Positions 8,609 through 17,439 are shown, numbered from the stretch's first letter. The stretch is 64,000 nt of DNA from Leifsonia sp. ZF2019 (GCF_019924635.1 NZ_CP065037.1:434001-498000), one strand, 5' to 3'. The notes: generated by a model from the letters alone, not told the origin. A program made the numbers and translations.

Positions 8609-9502
8609 ATGCGCGCACCCGATCCGGAGAGTCTCCGCCTGCTCGTCGGCGTCGCCGCGACCGGGAGCGTCTCCGGGGCGGCGCGTGCGGCAGGCCTCTC
8701 GCAGCAGGCGGCCTCCGCGCGCATGGCGGCACTCGAGCGCGACCTCGGCGTCCCGCTCCTGACCCGCACGTCCCACGGCACCCGGCCGACCGAGGCGGGC
8801 GCGCTCGTGGTCGAGTGGGCGGGTGAACTGCTCGCCGCCGTCGACCGGTTCACGTCGGCGGCCTCCGCGCTGCGCCCGCCCGGCCGGGGGAGCGTGCGCG
8901 TCGCCGCCAGCATGACGATCGCCGAACAGCTCGCACCCGGCTGGATCACGGGCCTGCGCGCCGCCGAGCCCGGAGTCCGGATCGAGCTCACCGCCGCCAA
9001 CAGCGTCGCCGTGGTGGAGGCGGTGCGCAGCGGCGCGGCCGACCTCGGCTTCGTCGAGACCCCCGATCTCCCCTCCGGGCTCGAGCACCGCACGATCGCG
9101 ACCGACGAGCTCGTCGTCGTGGTCGGGCAGGGGCACCCGTGGGCGCGCCGCCGCACGGGGGTGACGGCGGCGGAGCTGGCGGCCGCGCCGCTCGTCGCCC
9201 GCGAGAGCGGTTCGGGAACGCGGCTCGCCCTCGAGCGCGCGCTCGCCGACGCCGGTCTCGCCCCCGCCGAACCCGCCCTGGAGCTGTCGACGACCGCCGC
9301 CATCCGCTCCACGGTCGCTGCCGGAGCGGGGCCGGCGGCGTTGAGCATCCTCGCGGTCCGCGAGCAGCTGGCCGACGGCTCGCTCGTGCAGGTGCGGGTG
9401 CGCGACCTGCGCGTGCTCCGCCCGCTCACCGCGATCTGGCGCGGTGGGGCGGAGCCGTCGAGCGCTGCCGCCGCTCGCCTCCTCCGCCTCGCGTCCCGCT
9501 GA
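8609..9502 (+). CDS. LysR family transcriptional regulator
   Basis: A 297-aa protein with the N-terminal LysR HTH (residues about 5-60; GSVSGAARAAGLSQQAASARMAALE) and a periplasmic-binding-like effector domain (about 90-290). ATG 8609 starts exactly where the family begins; a frame open far upstream is not coding. It is divergent from the beta-hydroxyacid dehydrogenase, its probable target. A 57-nt family A palindrome begins 8 nt after its stop. Confidence 0.87.
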   Translation: MRAPDPESLRLLVGVAATGSVSGAARAAGLSQQAASARMAALERDLGVPLLTRTSHGTRPTEAGALVVEWAGELLAAVDRFTSAASALRPPGRGSVRVAASMTIAEQLAPGWITGLRAAEPGVRIELTAANSVAVVEAVRSGAADLGFVETPDLPSGLEHRTIATDELVVVVGQGHPWARRRTGVTAAELAAAPLVARESGSGTRLALERALADAGLAPAEPALELSTTAAIRSTVAAGAGPAALSILAVREQLADGSLVQVRVRDLRVLRPLTAIWRGGAEPSSAAAARLLRLASR

Positions 9503-9510
9503 GCGCGCCT

Positions 9511-9567
9511 CGAGGTTCACGTCGTCGCGCTCATTCCGCGCGAATGACGGCAACGACGTGAACCTCG
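9511..9567. repeat. family A palindromic repeat, copy 1 (57 nt)
   Basis: Arms CGAGGTTCACGTCGT (9511-9525) and ACGACGTGAACCTCG (9553-9567) are exact reverse complements, with an inner TCATTC/GAATGA hairpin. Two more 57-nt copies lie at 34378 and 41547. It sits between the ends of the convergent LysR and secreted-hydrolase genes. Confidence 0.85.
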
Positions 9568-9585
9568 CCAGACCCGAAACGTGCA

Positions 9586-9621
9586 GGGGCGCCGCATCCC
9601 GCCCGAGGGATGCGGCGCCCC
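9586..9621 (-). terminator. perfect 15-bp hairpin at the end of the secreted hydrolase gene
   Basis: GGGGCGCCGCATCCC (9586-9600) pairs perfectly with 9607-9621 around a 6-nt loop, 36 nt past the stop of the leftward hydrolase gene. Read leftward it is followed by a short T-containing stretch, so it is a plausible factor-independent terminator. Confidence 0.65.
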
Positions 9622-9656
9622 GCTGTCACACGGCCGCTGTCACGCGGCCGTCGGCC

Positions 9657-12600
9657 TCACTCCGCGGTCCGGCGACGGCGCGAGACGAGCACCAGGCCGC
9701 CTCCCGCGAGCAGGACCGTCAGCCCGGCGAGCAGCCAGAGGCCGATCGCCGATCCCGTCTCGGCCAGCGCGTCGGAGCCGGACGCCGCAGCGTCGGTCCC
9801 CGAGCCGGATCCGGAGCCCGAGCCGCCGGTCGAGGCCGCCGGGGCGACCGTCACCGTGATCGGATCGGACGTCGAGGCGCTCGCCGTGGCGGTGCGGGCG
9901 AAGGAGGCGGTGATCACGTGCTCGCCGGCGGTGAGGCCCGCGGGCAGGGTCAGCGTCGCGACGCCGTCCACGATCTCCACCTCGCCGAGCACCGTGGGGG
10001 CGTCGGCGGCCGCAGCCGACAGGGCCGTTCCGGCGGTCGCGGGCGCCACCGGCTCGCCGCCGTCGAGGAACGCGACCGTGCCCGCGGTGTCGCGGCCGGT
10101 GACCGTGGCGGTGAAGGTGGTCTTCTCGCCCGCCGTCGGCTTCTCGGGGAGGACCGTGAGGGCGGTCTCGGTCGGCGCGAGCACCGACACCGTCACCGTG
10201 GCCGTGCGCGCCGAGCCGGAGCCCGTCGCGGTCGCGTCGGCGGGGCCGAGATCGGCGTCCTCCGCGACAGGCACGACCATCGAGGCGGTGCCGTCGGCCG
10301 CGGCGACCTGCGTGCCGAGCACGCTGCCGCCGTAGCGGAACGTCACGGTCTCACCGGCGCGGTAACCCGTGGCGCTGAGGGTGAAGGAGCCGCCGGGCGC
10401 CACCTCCTCCGCCGAGGTCCCCAGCGGCACCGGGGTGGTCGCCGCCGCGAGCTCGGCGCACACGTCGCCCTGCGCGCCGACGGGTGCGAGCGCGATGGCG
10501 GTGCCCGTCACCCCGTCGTCCTCGCGGACGGTGAGGTTGGCGAAGGCGCGGGCGCCCATCACGGCGTTCGTGCTGTTGGTCGCACTCACCTTGAAGGCGG
10601 AACTCGCCGCCGTCGAGGTCGCGGTGTTGCCGAGGGTCGGCACGGTCACGGACTTGCAGGTCTCACCGGGGGCGAAGGAGACCTTCTCCATGCCGACCCC
10701 GACGACGCCCGTCGCCGAACCGAGGACGCTCACGTAGGCGGTGACCGTGGCCTTCTCGGCGCGGTTGAGGTAGACCGCGACGTCGGCGGTGCCGGGCCCG
10801 TTCCCCTCTTCGACGATGGTCGGGGCCACGTTCACCGAGGTGCGGGTCTGCACCACGGCGGTCCCGACCGACGGGGTGTCGAACGCGAGGTCGGAGAGGT
10901 AGACGCCGCCCGTGCCCGTGCCGTCGGCGCCGACCTTGGCCGCGAAGCGCACCTCGCGCACGTCGGTCAGGTCGATGCCGGTGATGGTGGAGGTCGGGAT
11001 GGTCAGCTGCTGCAGCACGACCTTGTTGAGCGTCGTGTTGGTGCCGCCCGGCATCCGGTTGATCGCCAGCGGGTTGACGGCGGACGCGGCGACCGCGAAC
11101 GTCTTGCCCGCGCCGTCCACGACGGTGATCGTGAAGTCGGTGCCGTTCTGCACAGCCTCGTCCGGCGCCGTCTTCAGCGTGAGCTGCGCCTGACGGGAGA
11201 CGTCGCGGTACTTCGCGGGGACGGTGACGCGCAGCTCGCCCGTGCTGGGCACGGCCGGGTCGGTCGTCGAGGCGCCGGTCCAGAGGAAGCGCGTCACGGG
11301 GAACTCGGGGACGTTCGGTGCGAACGATCCGGGCGTCCAGTGCGGCACCTGGGCCGATGCCTTGGTCGTCGCGCAGAACGGGAGCGACTGCGGCACGGTA
11401 CGGCCGGTCAGGTTGGTGCAGACCGCGGCGGTCGCGCCTCCCGAGACCCGCACGAGCGAGCTGGTCTCGGTGAAGTCGTTGACCAGGGCGGTCTTGGAGG
11501 CGGGCTGCGAGGCCATCGTGCGCACATCGGCATAGGAGGTCGCGGTGGTGGACGGCTTGACCGACCCGTCGAACAGCGACTGGAACTGCGTCTCCCCGCC
11601 CATGGTCAGACGGAAGAACCCGGTCATGTAGCTGACGCCGACCTGGTACTGCTGGGCGGCCGTCATGCGCGTCGGGTCGCTCGTCGCGCAGGTCGACGTG
11701 GTGTCGCTCGTGCGCCAGTCGTCGCCGGTCGCCGCCGGGTAGAGGCCGGGCGTCCACACCGTGTTGAAGAAGTTGTGGTTGGCGCCCATCACCCAGACGG
11801 CCGAGCGGAGCACGTTGTCGTCGAACGCGTGACGCGAGTCGTCGATGAAGTGCTGGCCCTGCTGGTTGGAGACGTCGCCGTCGCAGTAGGGGAGGAACAC
11901 TGCGGTCGGCACGTCGGGCAGCGTCATCCGGCCGAAGTCGACCGGGGCGAGCGGGAGGACCGACTCGATGCCGTAGGGCTTCGCGAGCGCCTGGTTGAGG
12001 GTCGCCGCCGAGACCACGCCCTCGCCGCCGCGCGAGTGTCCCATGATGCCGACGTGTCCGAGGTCGAAGCGGCCCTTCAACGCGGAGGCCGTGACGCCCG
12101 ACGACGCCGCCGGCTGGTCGGTGCGGGTGGTCGCGCGCACCAGCGCCTCGTCGAGGGTGCGGGTCGTCGTCGTGCTCGGGACGGTGTCCGTCGCCGTGGT
12201 GATGTCGTCGTAGGCGACCGTCTCTCCGGCGTTCGCCTTCGCGAGCATCCCGAGGGTGTCGAGGATGAGCTGACCGCGCGCCTGCGCGCCGTAGTCGAGG
12301 GCGAGCTGGTTGTCGTTCGAGTTGACCGAGTTGGCGGCGATCGACAGAACGTTGTAGCCGTGGGAGGCGAGCGCGCGCGCCGTGCCCTCGTAGCCGAGGT
12401 ACGAGCGGATGTTCATCTGCGTCGGGCCGCACGGCCAGCGCAGCGGGTTGGCGCCGCTTCCGGAGCAGGAGGTGTGGCGACCGTGCAGCAGGACGATGGT
12501 CGGGCGGGCGCCGGTGGCGCTCGACAGGTACATCTTGCCGGTGAGCTCGCCGCGGATTCCGCCGATGGCCGCCAGCGGGACGGCCTGGTCGCCGAAGTCG

Positions 12601-13103
12601 TACTCGGCCTCCGTCACGCTGTACGAGCCGAGGTCGGACGGGTCCTCGACGGCGGCGGCGGCCGCCAGCGACTTCATCTGCTTGGTGAGGGTGGTGTTCT
12701 CGGGCACGGCCGGGGTCTGCGCGGCCTCCGGCGTCTCGGCGGCCTTGTCCTCCTCGCCGCTCGACCACCCCTTGGTGACCGAGGAGGCGTGGGCGACGGC
12801 CGGGTCCGTGGTGATGATGCCGAGCGAGAGGCCGTCGGTGGCCTCGGTGGCGAGGCCCAGGGGCTCGCCGTCCACGATCAGCGTGGGGGCGTCGTCGACG
12901 ATCGGCAACGGCTCGTCGAGCGTCAGCGTGACGAGGTATCCGCCGGGGGTGGTGGTGACGGCCCAGTCGGGGCCGGACGCGACGACGGGATCGGGTGCGG
13001 GGGCCGCGAGTGCGGCGGGCGCGGTCGTCAGGGCGACGACCGGGATGAGTGCTGCGGCGACGGTGAGGGCGATCCGCCGGCGCACGGACATGCGTGCAGG
13101 CAA
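9657..13103 (-). CDS. large secreted alpha/beta hydrolase with Ig-like domains and LAXTG sortase anchor
   Basis: A 1148-aa exported protein. The N-terminus is a signal peptide (RRR, then a hydrophobic run ending ALAAPAP). An alpha/beta-hydrolase region follows: TIVLLHGRHTSC near residue 200, the nucleophile elbow GHSRGG near 355, and a candidate acid/His part with YCDGD and ANHNFF. The second half is beta-rich, ending with a Big-type Ig domain (about 970-1080). The C-terminus has LAETG (1113-1117), a hydrophobic helix and RRRR, the class E sortase signal of high-GC actinobacteria, so it is probably wall-bound. TTG 13103 is chosen because AGGAG lies just upstream; ATG 13091 is the alternative. 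Substrate unknown (lipase, esterase or polyester hydrolase are possible). Confidence 0.85.
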   Translation of the reverse strand: MPARMSVRRRIALTVAAALIPVVALTTAPAALAAPAPDPVVASGPDWAVTTTPGGYLVTLTLDEPLPIVDDAPTLIVDGEPLGLATEATDGLSLGIITTDPAVAHASSVTKGWSSGEEDKAAETPEAAQTPAVPENTTLTKQMKSLAAAAAVEDPSDLGSYSVTEAEYDFGDQAVPLAAIGGIRGELTGKMYLSSATGARPTIVLLHGRHTSCSGSGANPLRWPCGPTQMNIRSYLGYEGTARALASHGYNVLSIAANSVNSNDNQLALDYGAQARGQLILDTLGMLAKANAGETVAYDDITTATDTVPSTTTTRTLDEALVRATTRTDQPAASSGVTASALKGRFDLGHVGIMGHSRGGEGVVSAATLNQALAKPYGIESVLPLAPVDFGRMTLPDVPTAVFLPYCDGDVSNQQGQHFIDDSRHAFDDNVLRSAVWVMGANHNFFNTVWTPGLYPAATGDDWRTSDTTSTCATSDPTRMTAAQQYQVGVSYMTGFFRLTMGGETQFQSLFDGSVKPSTTATSYADVRTMASQPASKTALVNDFTETSSLVRVSGGATAAVCTNLTGRTVPQSLPFCATTKASAQVPHWTPGSFAPNVPEFPVTRFLWTGASTTDPAVPSTGELRVTVPAKYRDVSRQAQLTLKTAPDEAVQNGTDFTITVVDGAGKTFAVAASAVNPLAINRMPGGTNTTLNKVVLQQLTIPTSTITGIDLTDVREVRFAAKVGADGTGTGGVYLSDLAFDTPSVGTAVVQTRTSVNVAPTIVEEGNGPGTADVAVYLNRAEKATVTAYVSVLGSATGVVGVGMEKVSFAPGETCKSVTVPTLGNTATSTAASSAFKVSATNSTNAVMGARAFANLTVREDDGVTGTAIALAPVGAQGDVCAELAAATTPVPLGTSAEEVAPGGSFTLSATGYRAGETVTFRYGGSVLGTQVAAADGTASMVVPVAEDADLGPADATATGSGSARTATVTVSVLAPTETALTVLPEKPTAGEKTTFTATVTGRDTAGTVAFLDGGEPVAPATAGTALSAAAADAPTVLGEVEIVDGVATLTLPAGLTAGEHVITASFARTATASASTSDPITVTVAPAASTGGSGSGSGSGTDAAASGSDALAETGSAIGLWLLAGLTVLLAGGGLVLVSRRRRTAE

Positions 13104-13527
13104 GGTTCTCCTAGCTCGAGAGCGGGTGGGGGAGTCGCCCGCGCGGGGTGCAGGAATCGGCGCGGGCGGCGAGGGGGAGCGCGAGGGACAGAGCTGAACG
13201 GTCTCTCAGAAAGGAGGCTAGGGGTGCCGACCGGGGTCGCAGGGGCGCGGAAACGGACTGGTAACACAACGTTTACGGCGGGCAAATAAACCAGCCGGCA
13301 GTGATCAGAATCGACCTGTTCGTGTCAAGAGCGCCGCCTCCCCAGTCCGGGGGTGTGACGTGCGGAGGACTGGACACGACGTTCTACGCACCCGACGGTG
13401 AGCAGTACTGAATGTCGCCCCGTGCCATGCGTAAGTGTCGCCGACGGTCGACGGCGGGCGCGGACCTCCTCCTAGATTCGCGTGTGGGCGACTCCGCCCG
13501 ATCCCACCTCACCAGTCAGGGAGTTCC
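13104..13527. other. 424-nt divergent intergenic region
   Basis: This gap separates two divergent genes for secreted proteins and must hold both promoters. It includes an unusually AT-rich patch around 13261-13292 (GTAACACAACGTTTACGG) and, read leftward, a TAGCCT element near 13215 that resembles an actinobacterial -10. On the + strand an AAGGAGG lies 6 nt before a 21-codon GTG frame (13224-13289). I see no convincing gene. Confidence 0.4.
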
Positions 13528-14325
13528 ATGCTTTCCACCACCAAGGTGCGCGCCGCGTCCGTTCTCGGTGCCGTCGCCGTCGCCGGTGCTCTGTCTCTCG
13601 CGGCCGTCCCCGCCAACGCGGCCGGCGCCGAGATCCAGGTCGCCTCGACCACGTTCACGTTCGAGGACTGGGGCTCCGGCCTCGCGGTCACGGGCTCCGG
13701 CTTCGATGCCGACGCCGACGTGACCGTCTCTCTTGTGGACGTCGAGCCGAGCGGCACCACCGCGCTCGACAGCACCATCGTCTCGAGCGACGACGCCGGC
13801 GCCATCGCGACCGACTGGACGCCCGGCGTGCGCGCGTGGCTTCCGGACGGTGCGGATCTCGACAACGGCTACCTCGCCGTCGTCGCCACCGACGGCTCCG
13901 GCAACACGGCAGCCGAGGTGCCGCTGACGCTCCTCGCGCCGACCGGCATCTGGACCGACGCGCCCACCATCACGACCGCCGACTTCGTGGACGAGAACGC
14001 CGGTGTGGTGCTCTGGGCGGGCGGCTACACGCCGGGCGAGGTCGTCGACGTGACCGTCGTCTACAACGGCCACACGTTCACCGCCACCGACACGGCCGAC
14101 CGGTTCGGGTCCGTGGCCGCGAACTGGTACATGGTCGCGGGCACCGTCGACGCGGGCACCGTCGACTTCACGCTCGTCGGCGCGACGTCGGGACTCTCGC
14201 AGTCGATCAGCGTCACCGTGACCGGCGACACCATCGACCTGGGCGGGGACATCGAGGGCGAGACCGCTCCTGCCGTCGTCACGCCTGCCGGTGTCTCGGT
14301 CACCAGCCCGCGCGTCGCCGGCTGA
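13528..14325 (+). CDS. secreted Ig-like/beta-rich protein, unknown function
   Basis: A 265-aa protein with a signal peptide (LSTTKVRAASVLGAVAVAG, cleavage after ANA near residue 31) and an Ala/Thr/Val/Gly-rich beta-sandwich-like body with two or three repeats of a GSGFDADADVTVSLVD-like strand pattern (compare GGYTPGEVVDVTVVYNG). There is no sortase signal, lipobox or catalytic motif, so it is probably released or loosely wall-associated. ATG 13528 has a CAGGGAG ribosome site. A strong hairpin follows the stop. It may share a theme with the divergent anchored hydrolase, but no functional link is shown. Confidence 0.72.
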   Translation: MLSTTKVRAASVLGAVAVAGALSLAAVPANAAGAEIQVASTTFTFEDWGSGLAVTGSGFDADADVTVSLVDVEPSGTTALDSTIVSSDDAGAIATDWTPGVRAWLPDGADLDNGYLAVVATDGSGNTAAEVPLTLLAPTGIWTDAPTITTADFVDENAGVVLWAGGYTPGEVVDVTVVYNGHTFTATDTADRFGSVAANWYMVAGTVDAGTVDFTLVGATSGLSQSISVTVTGDTIDLGGDIEGETAPAVVTPAGVSVTSPRVAG

Positions 14326-14338
14326 TCTGCCGCACCTC

Positions 14339-14378
14339 CGGCCGGCGGCGCCCTCGGGTGCCGCCGGCCGTTCTTCGT
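14339..14378 (+). terminator. rho-independent-type terminator
   Basis: CGGCCGGCGGC (14339-14349) pairs with GCCGCCGGCCG (14360-14370), followed by TTCTTCGTT. It lies 13 nt after the stop of the secreted Ig-like protein gene. Confidence 0.7.
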
Positions 14379-14404
14379 TCCGCCACCCCCTCCCTGGAGC
14401 GCCC

Positions 14405-15316
14405 ATGTCGACATTCCCCAGCACGGCCCGCGTCATCCGTCGCACCACCCGCGCCGCCCGTGCCGTCGCTGCCGCCGTGGCGGTGCTCTGCATGACGGCC
14501 TGCGCGCAGCCTGAGCCCGCAGCCTCCACGAGTCCGCCCGCGACGCCCACACCCGCCCCGTCGACCCCGGCGTCCGCGCCGCCCGTCCCCGCGCTGACCC
14601 GTTCCGACATCGCCGCGCTTCCCGCGGCGGTCTACGACGCCGTCATTCCCGGCCTGCAGCCCGCTCCCGCCGGCCCGCTCACCGCGTCGACAGCGCACTC
14701 GGTCATGTTCGACACTCCGCTGTTCGCCGCCGACCGGGTCACGCCCGTCGCCCGCATCCCCGCCACCGACTTCCGTGGACAGCGCACCGTTGTCGTTCCC
14801 ATCCGGACGGACGGGCCGTGGGCGCTCGTCCTCACCCCGGCGCGCCAGGTGCTGCCGTCGCAGGTCGCCCCCGGAGACGCGGCGGCCCCGGCTCAGACGG
14901 TCGCGTGGATGCCCACTGCGAACCTGGCCGGCTCGACCGCGCTCGGGAAGACCGTGCGCATCTCGGTCGTCGCCCAGAAGCTCAGCATCCTCGACACGTC
15001 GGGCGGCGTGACGGCCTCCTGGAGCGTGGGCGTCGGCACCGAGGAGACGCCGACCCCGACCGGGGTGACCGGCTATCTGCAGGCTCGCTACACCGACCCG
15101 GAGCAGGGTCAGAGCGTCCACCCCATCCAGCTCACCACGCTGCACGCGACCGCCGCCGACGAGCCCTTCGGAGGCGCCGACGGCGGCCTGATCGGCATCC
15201 ACTTCTTCGAGCAGAACACCGGCGCCGTCTCCCACGGCTGCGTGCGCGTCTCGGCCGAGGCGATCGACGCGCTGAACGCGCTGCCCCTGGGCACACTGGT
15301 CACCGTCGAGAACTGA
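14405..15316 (+). CDS. L,D-transpeptidase (YkuD) lipoprotein
   Basis: A 303-aa exported enzyme expected to make or modify 3-3 peptidoglycan cross-links. The N-terminus is a lipoprotein signal with Cys33 in the lipobox MTAC, followed by a Pro/Thr/Ala-rich linker (about 35-65). The C-terminal YkuD domain (about 180-300) has the conserved His in IGIHFFE and the catalytic motif SHGCVRV with Cys279. ATG 14405 matches the signal start. It ends in a 17-bp hairpin belonging to repeat family C. Confidence 0.88.
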   Translation: MSTFPSTARVIRRTTRAARAVAAAVAVLCMTACAQPEPAASTSPPATPTPAPSTPASAPPVPALTRSDIAALPAAVYDAVIPGLQPAPAGPLTASTAHSVMFDTPLFAADRVTPVARIPATDFRGQRTVVVPIRTDGPWALVLTPARQVLPSQVAPGDAAAPAQTVAWMPTANLAGSTALGKTVRISVVAQKLSILDTSGGVTASWSVGVGTEETPTPTGVTGYLQARYTDPEQGQSVHPIQLTTLHATAADEPFGGADGGLIGIHFFEQNTGAVSHGCVRVSAEAIDALNALPLGTLVTVEN

Positions 15317-15317
15317 G

Positions 15318-15357
15318 AGCATCGAGACGGCGAATAGTTCGCCGTCTCGATGCTTTT
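15318..15357 (+). terminator. 17-bp terminator hairpin formed by repeat family C
   Basis: 15318-15334 and 15338-15354 are perfect reverse complements (core TCGAGACGGCGAA) around a 3-nt loop, followed by TTTT. It starts 1 nt after the L,D-transpeptidase stop. The same bases belong to a 63-nt dispersed repeat (15321-15383). Confidence 0.75.
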
Positions 15358-15383
15358 CACGCGATTTCTAGCCGTTTCGATGA
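15321..15383 (+). repeat. family C repeat, copy 1 (63 nt, three arms)
   Basis: Layout: arm TCGAGACGGC, a short loop, its complement GCCGTCTCGA, a spacer with GCGATTTC, then a second version of the complement (GCCGTTTCGATG). Copies lie at 17377 (+) and 52560 (-). This copy runs into the 3' end of the leftward MATE gene and supplies its last eight codons and stop. Confidence 0.85.
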
Positions 15384-16757
15384 CGCCTGCTCGGGCGTGG
15401 CGACCAGCGCCCGGCGGGAGGCGGCGAACAGGGTCGCTCCGAGCGCGAGCACCAGCAGCTCGGTGACGGTCATGGCCCAGATGACGCCGGTCATCCCGAA
15501 CACGGCGTTGCCGACGAGGACCACCGGGATGAAGAGGATGCCCTGCGCGACCGACATGATCGTCGCGTTGCGCATCTGCTCGGTGGCCTGGAAGACGGCG
15601 ATGATGAGGCCGGTGAAGCCGTTGAACAGGGTCGAGACGAGCATGGCGGTGAGGATGAGCATCCCGTCGTCGATCACCGACGGGTCGGCGCTGAAGAGCG
15701 TGAACACCTGGTCGCGGAACACGAACACGAGCGTCGAGAAGACCAGCACGATCCCGGCGATGGCGACCGCGCTGCCGATGATCGCCGCGCGGAGGCGGGC
15801 CGTGTTGCGGGCGCCGAACGCGTATGCGAAGAGCGGGATGGCGCCCATGAAGACGCCCATCCCGATCATCTCGGGCAGCTGCACGATGCGCAGGGCCACG
15901 CCCATCGCGGCGAGCAGGGAGGCGCCGTAGCCGATCGCGATCCAGTTCATCACGAGCGTGGTCACGATGAGGAACGACGACATCAGCAGCTCCGAGGCGC
16001 CGACGCCGAAGACGGTGGTGAGCATCTCGCGGTCTGCGCGGAAGAAGCGCGGCGCGAGCGAGAGGGACTCGCTGCGGCGCGCGATCCACCACAGGTAGTA
16101 GCCGACGGTGACGATGTTCGACAGCCCCAGCGCGATGCCTGCACCGAGCACGCCCCAGCCGAAGCCGAGGATGAAGACGACGTCGAAGAGGAGGTTCGCG
16201 ACGGTGGAGGCGATCAGCCCGGTCATCGACGCGACCGCGGCACCCTCGGCGCGTACCAGCTGCTCGAGTGCGAATGCGGCGACGTAGATCGGCGTGAAGG
16301 CGAACATCGCGCCGATGTACAGCGCGGTGGGCTCGAGGGAGGCGCCGGATGCGCCGACCGCCGCGGCGAGCGGCGTGGCGAACACGAGCCCGAGCACGCC
16401 GATGACGACGCCCCCGGCGAGTGCGCCCCAGAAGGTGAAGGACGAGACCTGCCTGATGCGAGCTCCTGCGGCCTTCACGTCGGCGCCGGGCTCCTCCTGC
16501 GATCCGAGGAGGCGCGAGACGAAGGTGCCGCCGCCGACGCCGAACACCCCGCCCACCGCCATGATGAGGGCGAACACCGGGAGGGAGAAGGTCAGGGCCG
16601 CGAGCAGCGGAGTGGAGTGGAGCGAGCCCACGAAGCCCGCGTTGATGATGTTGTAGACGGCGCCGATGGAGAAGCCGGCGATCATGGGCACGCAGAGGTG
16701 CACGAGCGCTCGCCAGATGGGCGCGGTCGAGAGGGTCGAGCGGTTGGATGAGGACAT
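15357..16757 (-). CDS. MATE family efflux transporter
   Basis: A 466-aa membrane protein with about 12 hydrophobic segments in two homologous halves, the MATE multidrug/sodium antiporter pattern (start PIWRALVHLCVPMIAGFSIG; GVFGVGGGTFVSRLLG near residue 70). Members expel organic cations and drugs using Na+ or H+ gradients. ATG 16757 is preceded by GGAGAC; an open frame far upstream is not coding. It lies downstream of a MarR gene on the same strand, separated by 86 nt, and is probably controlled by it. Its last residues (SSKRLEIA) are encoded within a family C repeat. Confidence 0.88.
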   Translation of the reverse strand: MSSSNRSTLSTAPIWRALVHLCVPMIAGFSIGAVYNIINAGFVGSLHSTPLLAALTFSLPVFALIMAVGGVFGVGGGTFVSRLLGSQEEPGADVKAAGARIRQVSSFTFWGALAGGVVIGVLGLVFATPLAAAVGASGASLEPTALYIGAMFAFTPIYVAAFALEQLVRAEGAAVASMTGLIASTVANLLFDVVFILGFGWGVLGAGIALGLSNIVTVGYYLWWIARRSESLSLAPRFFRADREMLTTVFGVGASELLMSSFLIVTTLVMNWIAIGYGASLLAAMGVALRIVQLPEMIGMGVFMGAIPLFAYAFGARNTARLRAAIIGSAVAIAGIVLVFSTLVFVFRDQVFTLFSADPSVIDDGMLILTAMLVSTLFNGFTGLIIAVFQATEQMRNATIMSVAQGILFIPVVLVGNAVFGMTGVIWAMTVTELLVLALGATLFAASRRALVATPEQASSKRLEIA

Positions 16758-16843
16758 GACGATGTCTCCGTTCCGGTGAACGGCTGGGAAGCCTGGTGAT
16801 CGGGGATGCGGCGCCGTGCGGAGAGACGGCGCGGGTGGTCGCG

Positions 16844-17326
16844 CTAGCGGCGGCGCCGGTTCAGCTCGCTGGCCGACGGCGGCGGCGCGTCGCCCGACGC
16901 GACGAGCGCGTCGGCCAGCGGCTGCAGCAGGGCGATGAGCGCGTCCTGGTCGTCGTCCGACAGCACCGAGAAGATGCGGGTCTGGGCGGCGGTCATGGCG
17001 TCGTCGAAGCCGGTGACGACCTGGGTGCCCTCCGGGGTGATGCGGATGAGCTTCACGCGCGAGTCCGTCGGCGACGACTCGCGGGTGATGTAGCCGCGCT
17101 CCTCCAGCCCCTGCAGGAGGCTGGTGACGCTGGCCGGCGTTGTTCCGGACATCTCGGCCAGTTCGCGGGCGATCACGCCGCGGTCCCGGTTCTCGTCGAG
17201 GTAGGCGAGGGTGAACGACTGGGAGCGGCTGAGCCCGCTCGCGCGGATCCACTCCTCTCCGGCGGCCCGCTGCGCGAACAGGATGGTGCGCAGCTGGTCG
17301 GCGAGTCGCTCGGTCCTCGATGTCAT
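16844..17326 (-). CDS. MarR family transcriptional regulator
   Basis: A 160-aa regulator with the MarR winged helix (SRSQSFTLAYLDENRDRGVIA, in part, then GTTPASVTSLLQGLEERGYI and the wing SPTDSRVKLIRIT). The ATG at 17326 is preferred; an in-frame ATG at 17344 would place the start inside the operator repeats. It precedes the MATE efflux gene and is likely to repress itself and that gene until a toxic ligand binds. Confidence 0.87.
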   Translation of the reverse strand: MTSRTERLADQLRTILFAQRAAGEEWIRASGLSRSQSFTLAYLDENRDRGVIARELAEMSGTTPASVTSLLQGLEERGYITRESSPTDSRVKLIRITPEGTQVVTGFDDAMTAAQTRIFSVLSDDDQDALIALLQPLADALVASGDAPPPSASELNRRRR

Positions 17327-17328
17327 AG

Positions 17329-17355
17329 TTAGAACTCTAATCATTAGAACTCTAA
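17329..17355. promoter_or_regulatory. tandem MarR operator
   Basis: TTAGAACTCTAA occurs twice (17329-17340 and 17344-17355), each a near-perfect palindrome (TTAGA/TCTAA), 15 bp apart, immediately upstream of the MarR start. Two sites on about one and a half helical turns fit binding of two MarR dimers over the promoter. Confidence 0.75.
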
Positions 17356-17376
17356 CTGTCAATGGGGGAAGGTTTC

Positions 17377-17439
17377 GTCGAGGCGGCCCATTCTTCGCCG
17401 CCTCGACGCATTCGGCGCGACTTCGAGTCGTCTCGGCGG
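17377..17439 (+). repeat. family C repeat, copy 2 (63 nt)
   Basis: Aligns without gaps to the copy at 15321. The 11-bp stem CGTCGAGGCGG (17376-17386) pairs with 17398-17408 and is followed by GCGCGACTTC and a third-arm version (TCGTCTCGGCGG). It lies 30 nt past the stop of the leftward thiolase gene. Confidence 0.83.

Noticed and set aside
9444..13289. A very long open frame on the + strand opposite the secreted hydrolase gene.
   Set aside because: It has no plausible start, an extreme Arg/Gly/Val composition and no domain; it mirrors the GC-rich third positions of the real leftward gene.
13224..13289. A 21-codon GTG frame with an ideal AAGGAGG ribosome site in the 13.1-13.5 kb gap.
   Set aside because: The same bases read leftward fit a -10 (TAGCCT) of the hydrolase promoter, and no coding signal beyond the short frame is seen.
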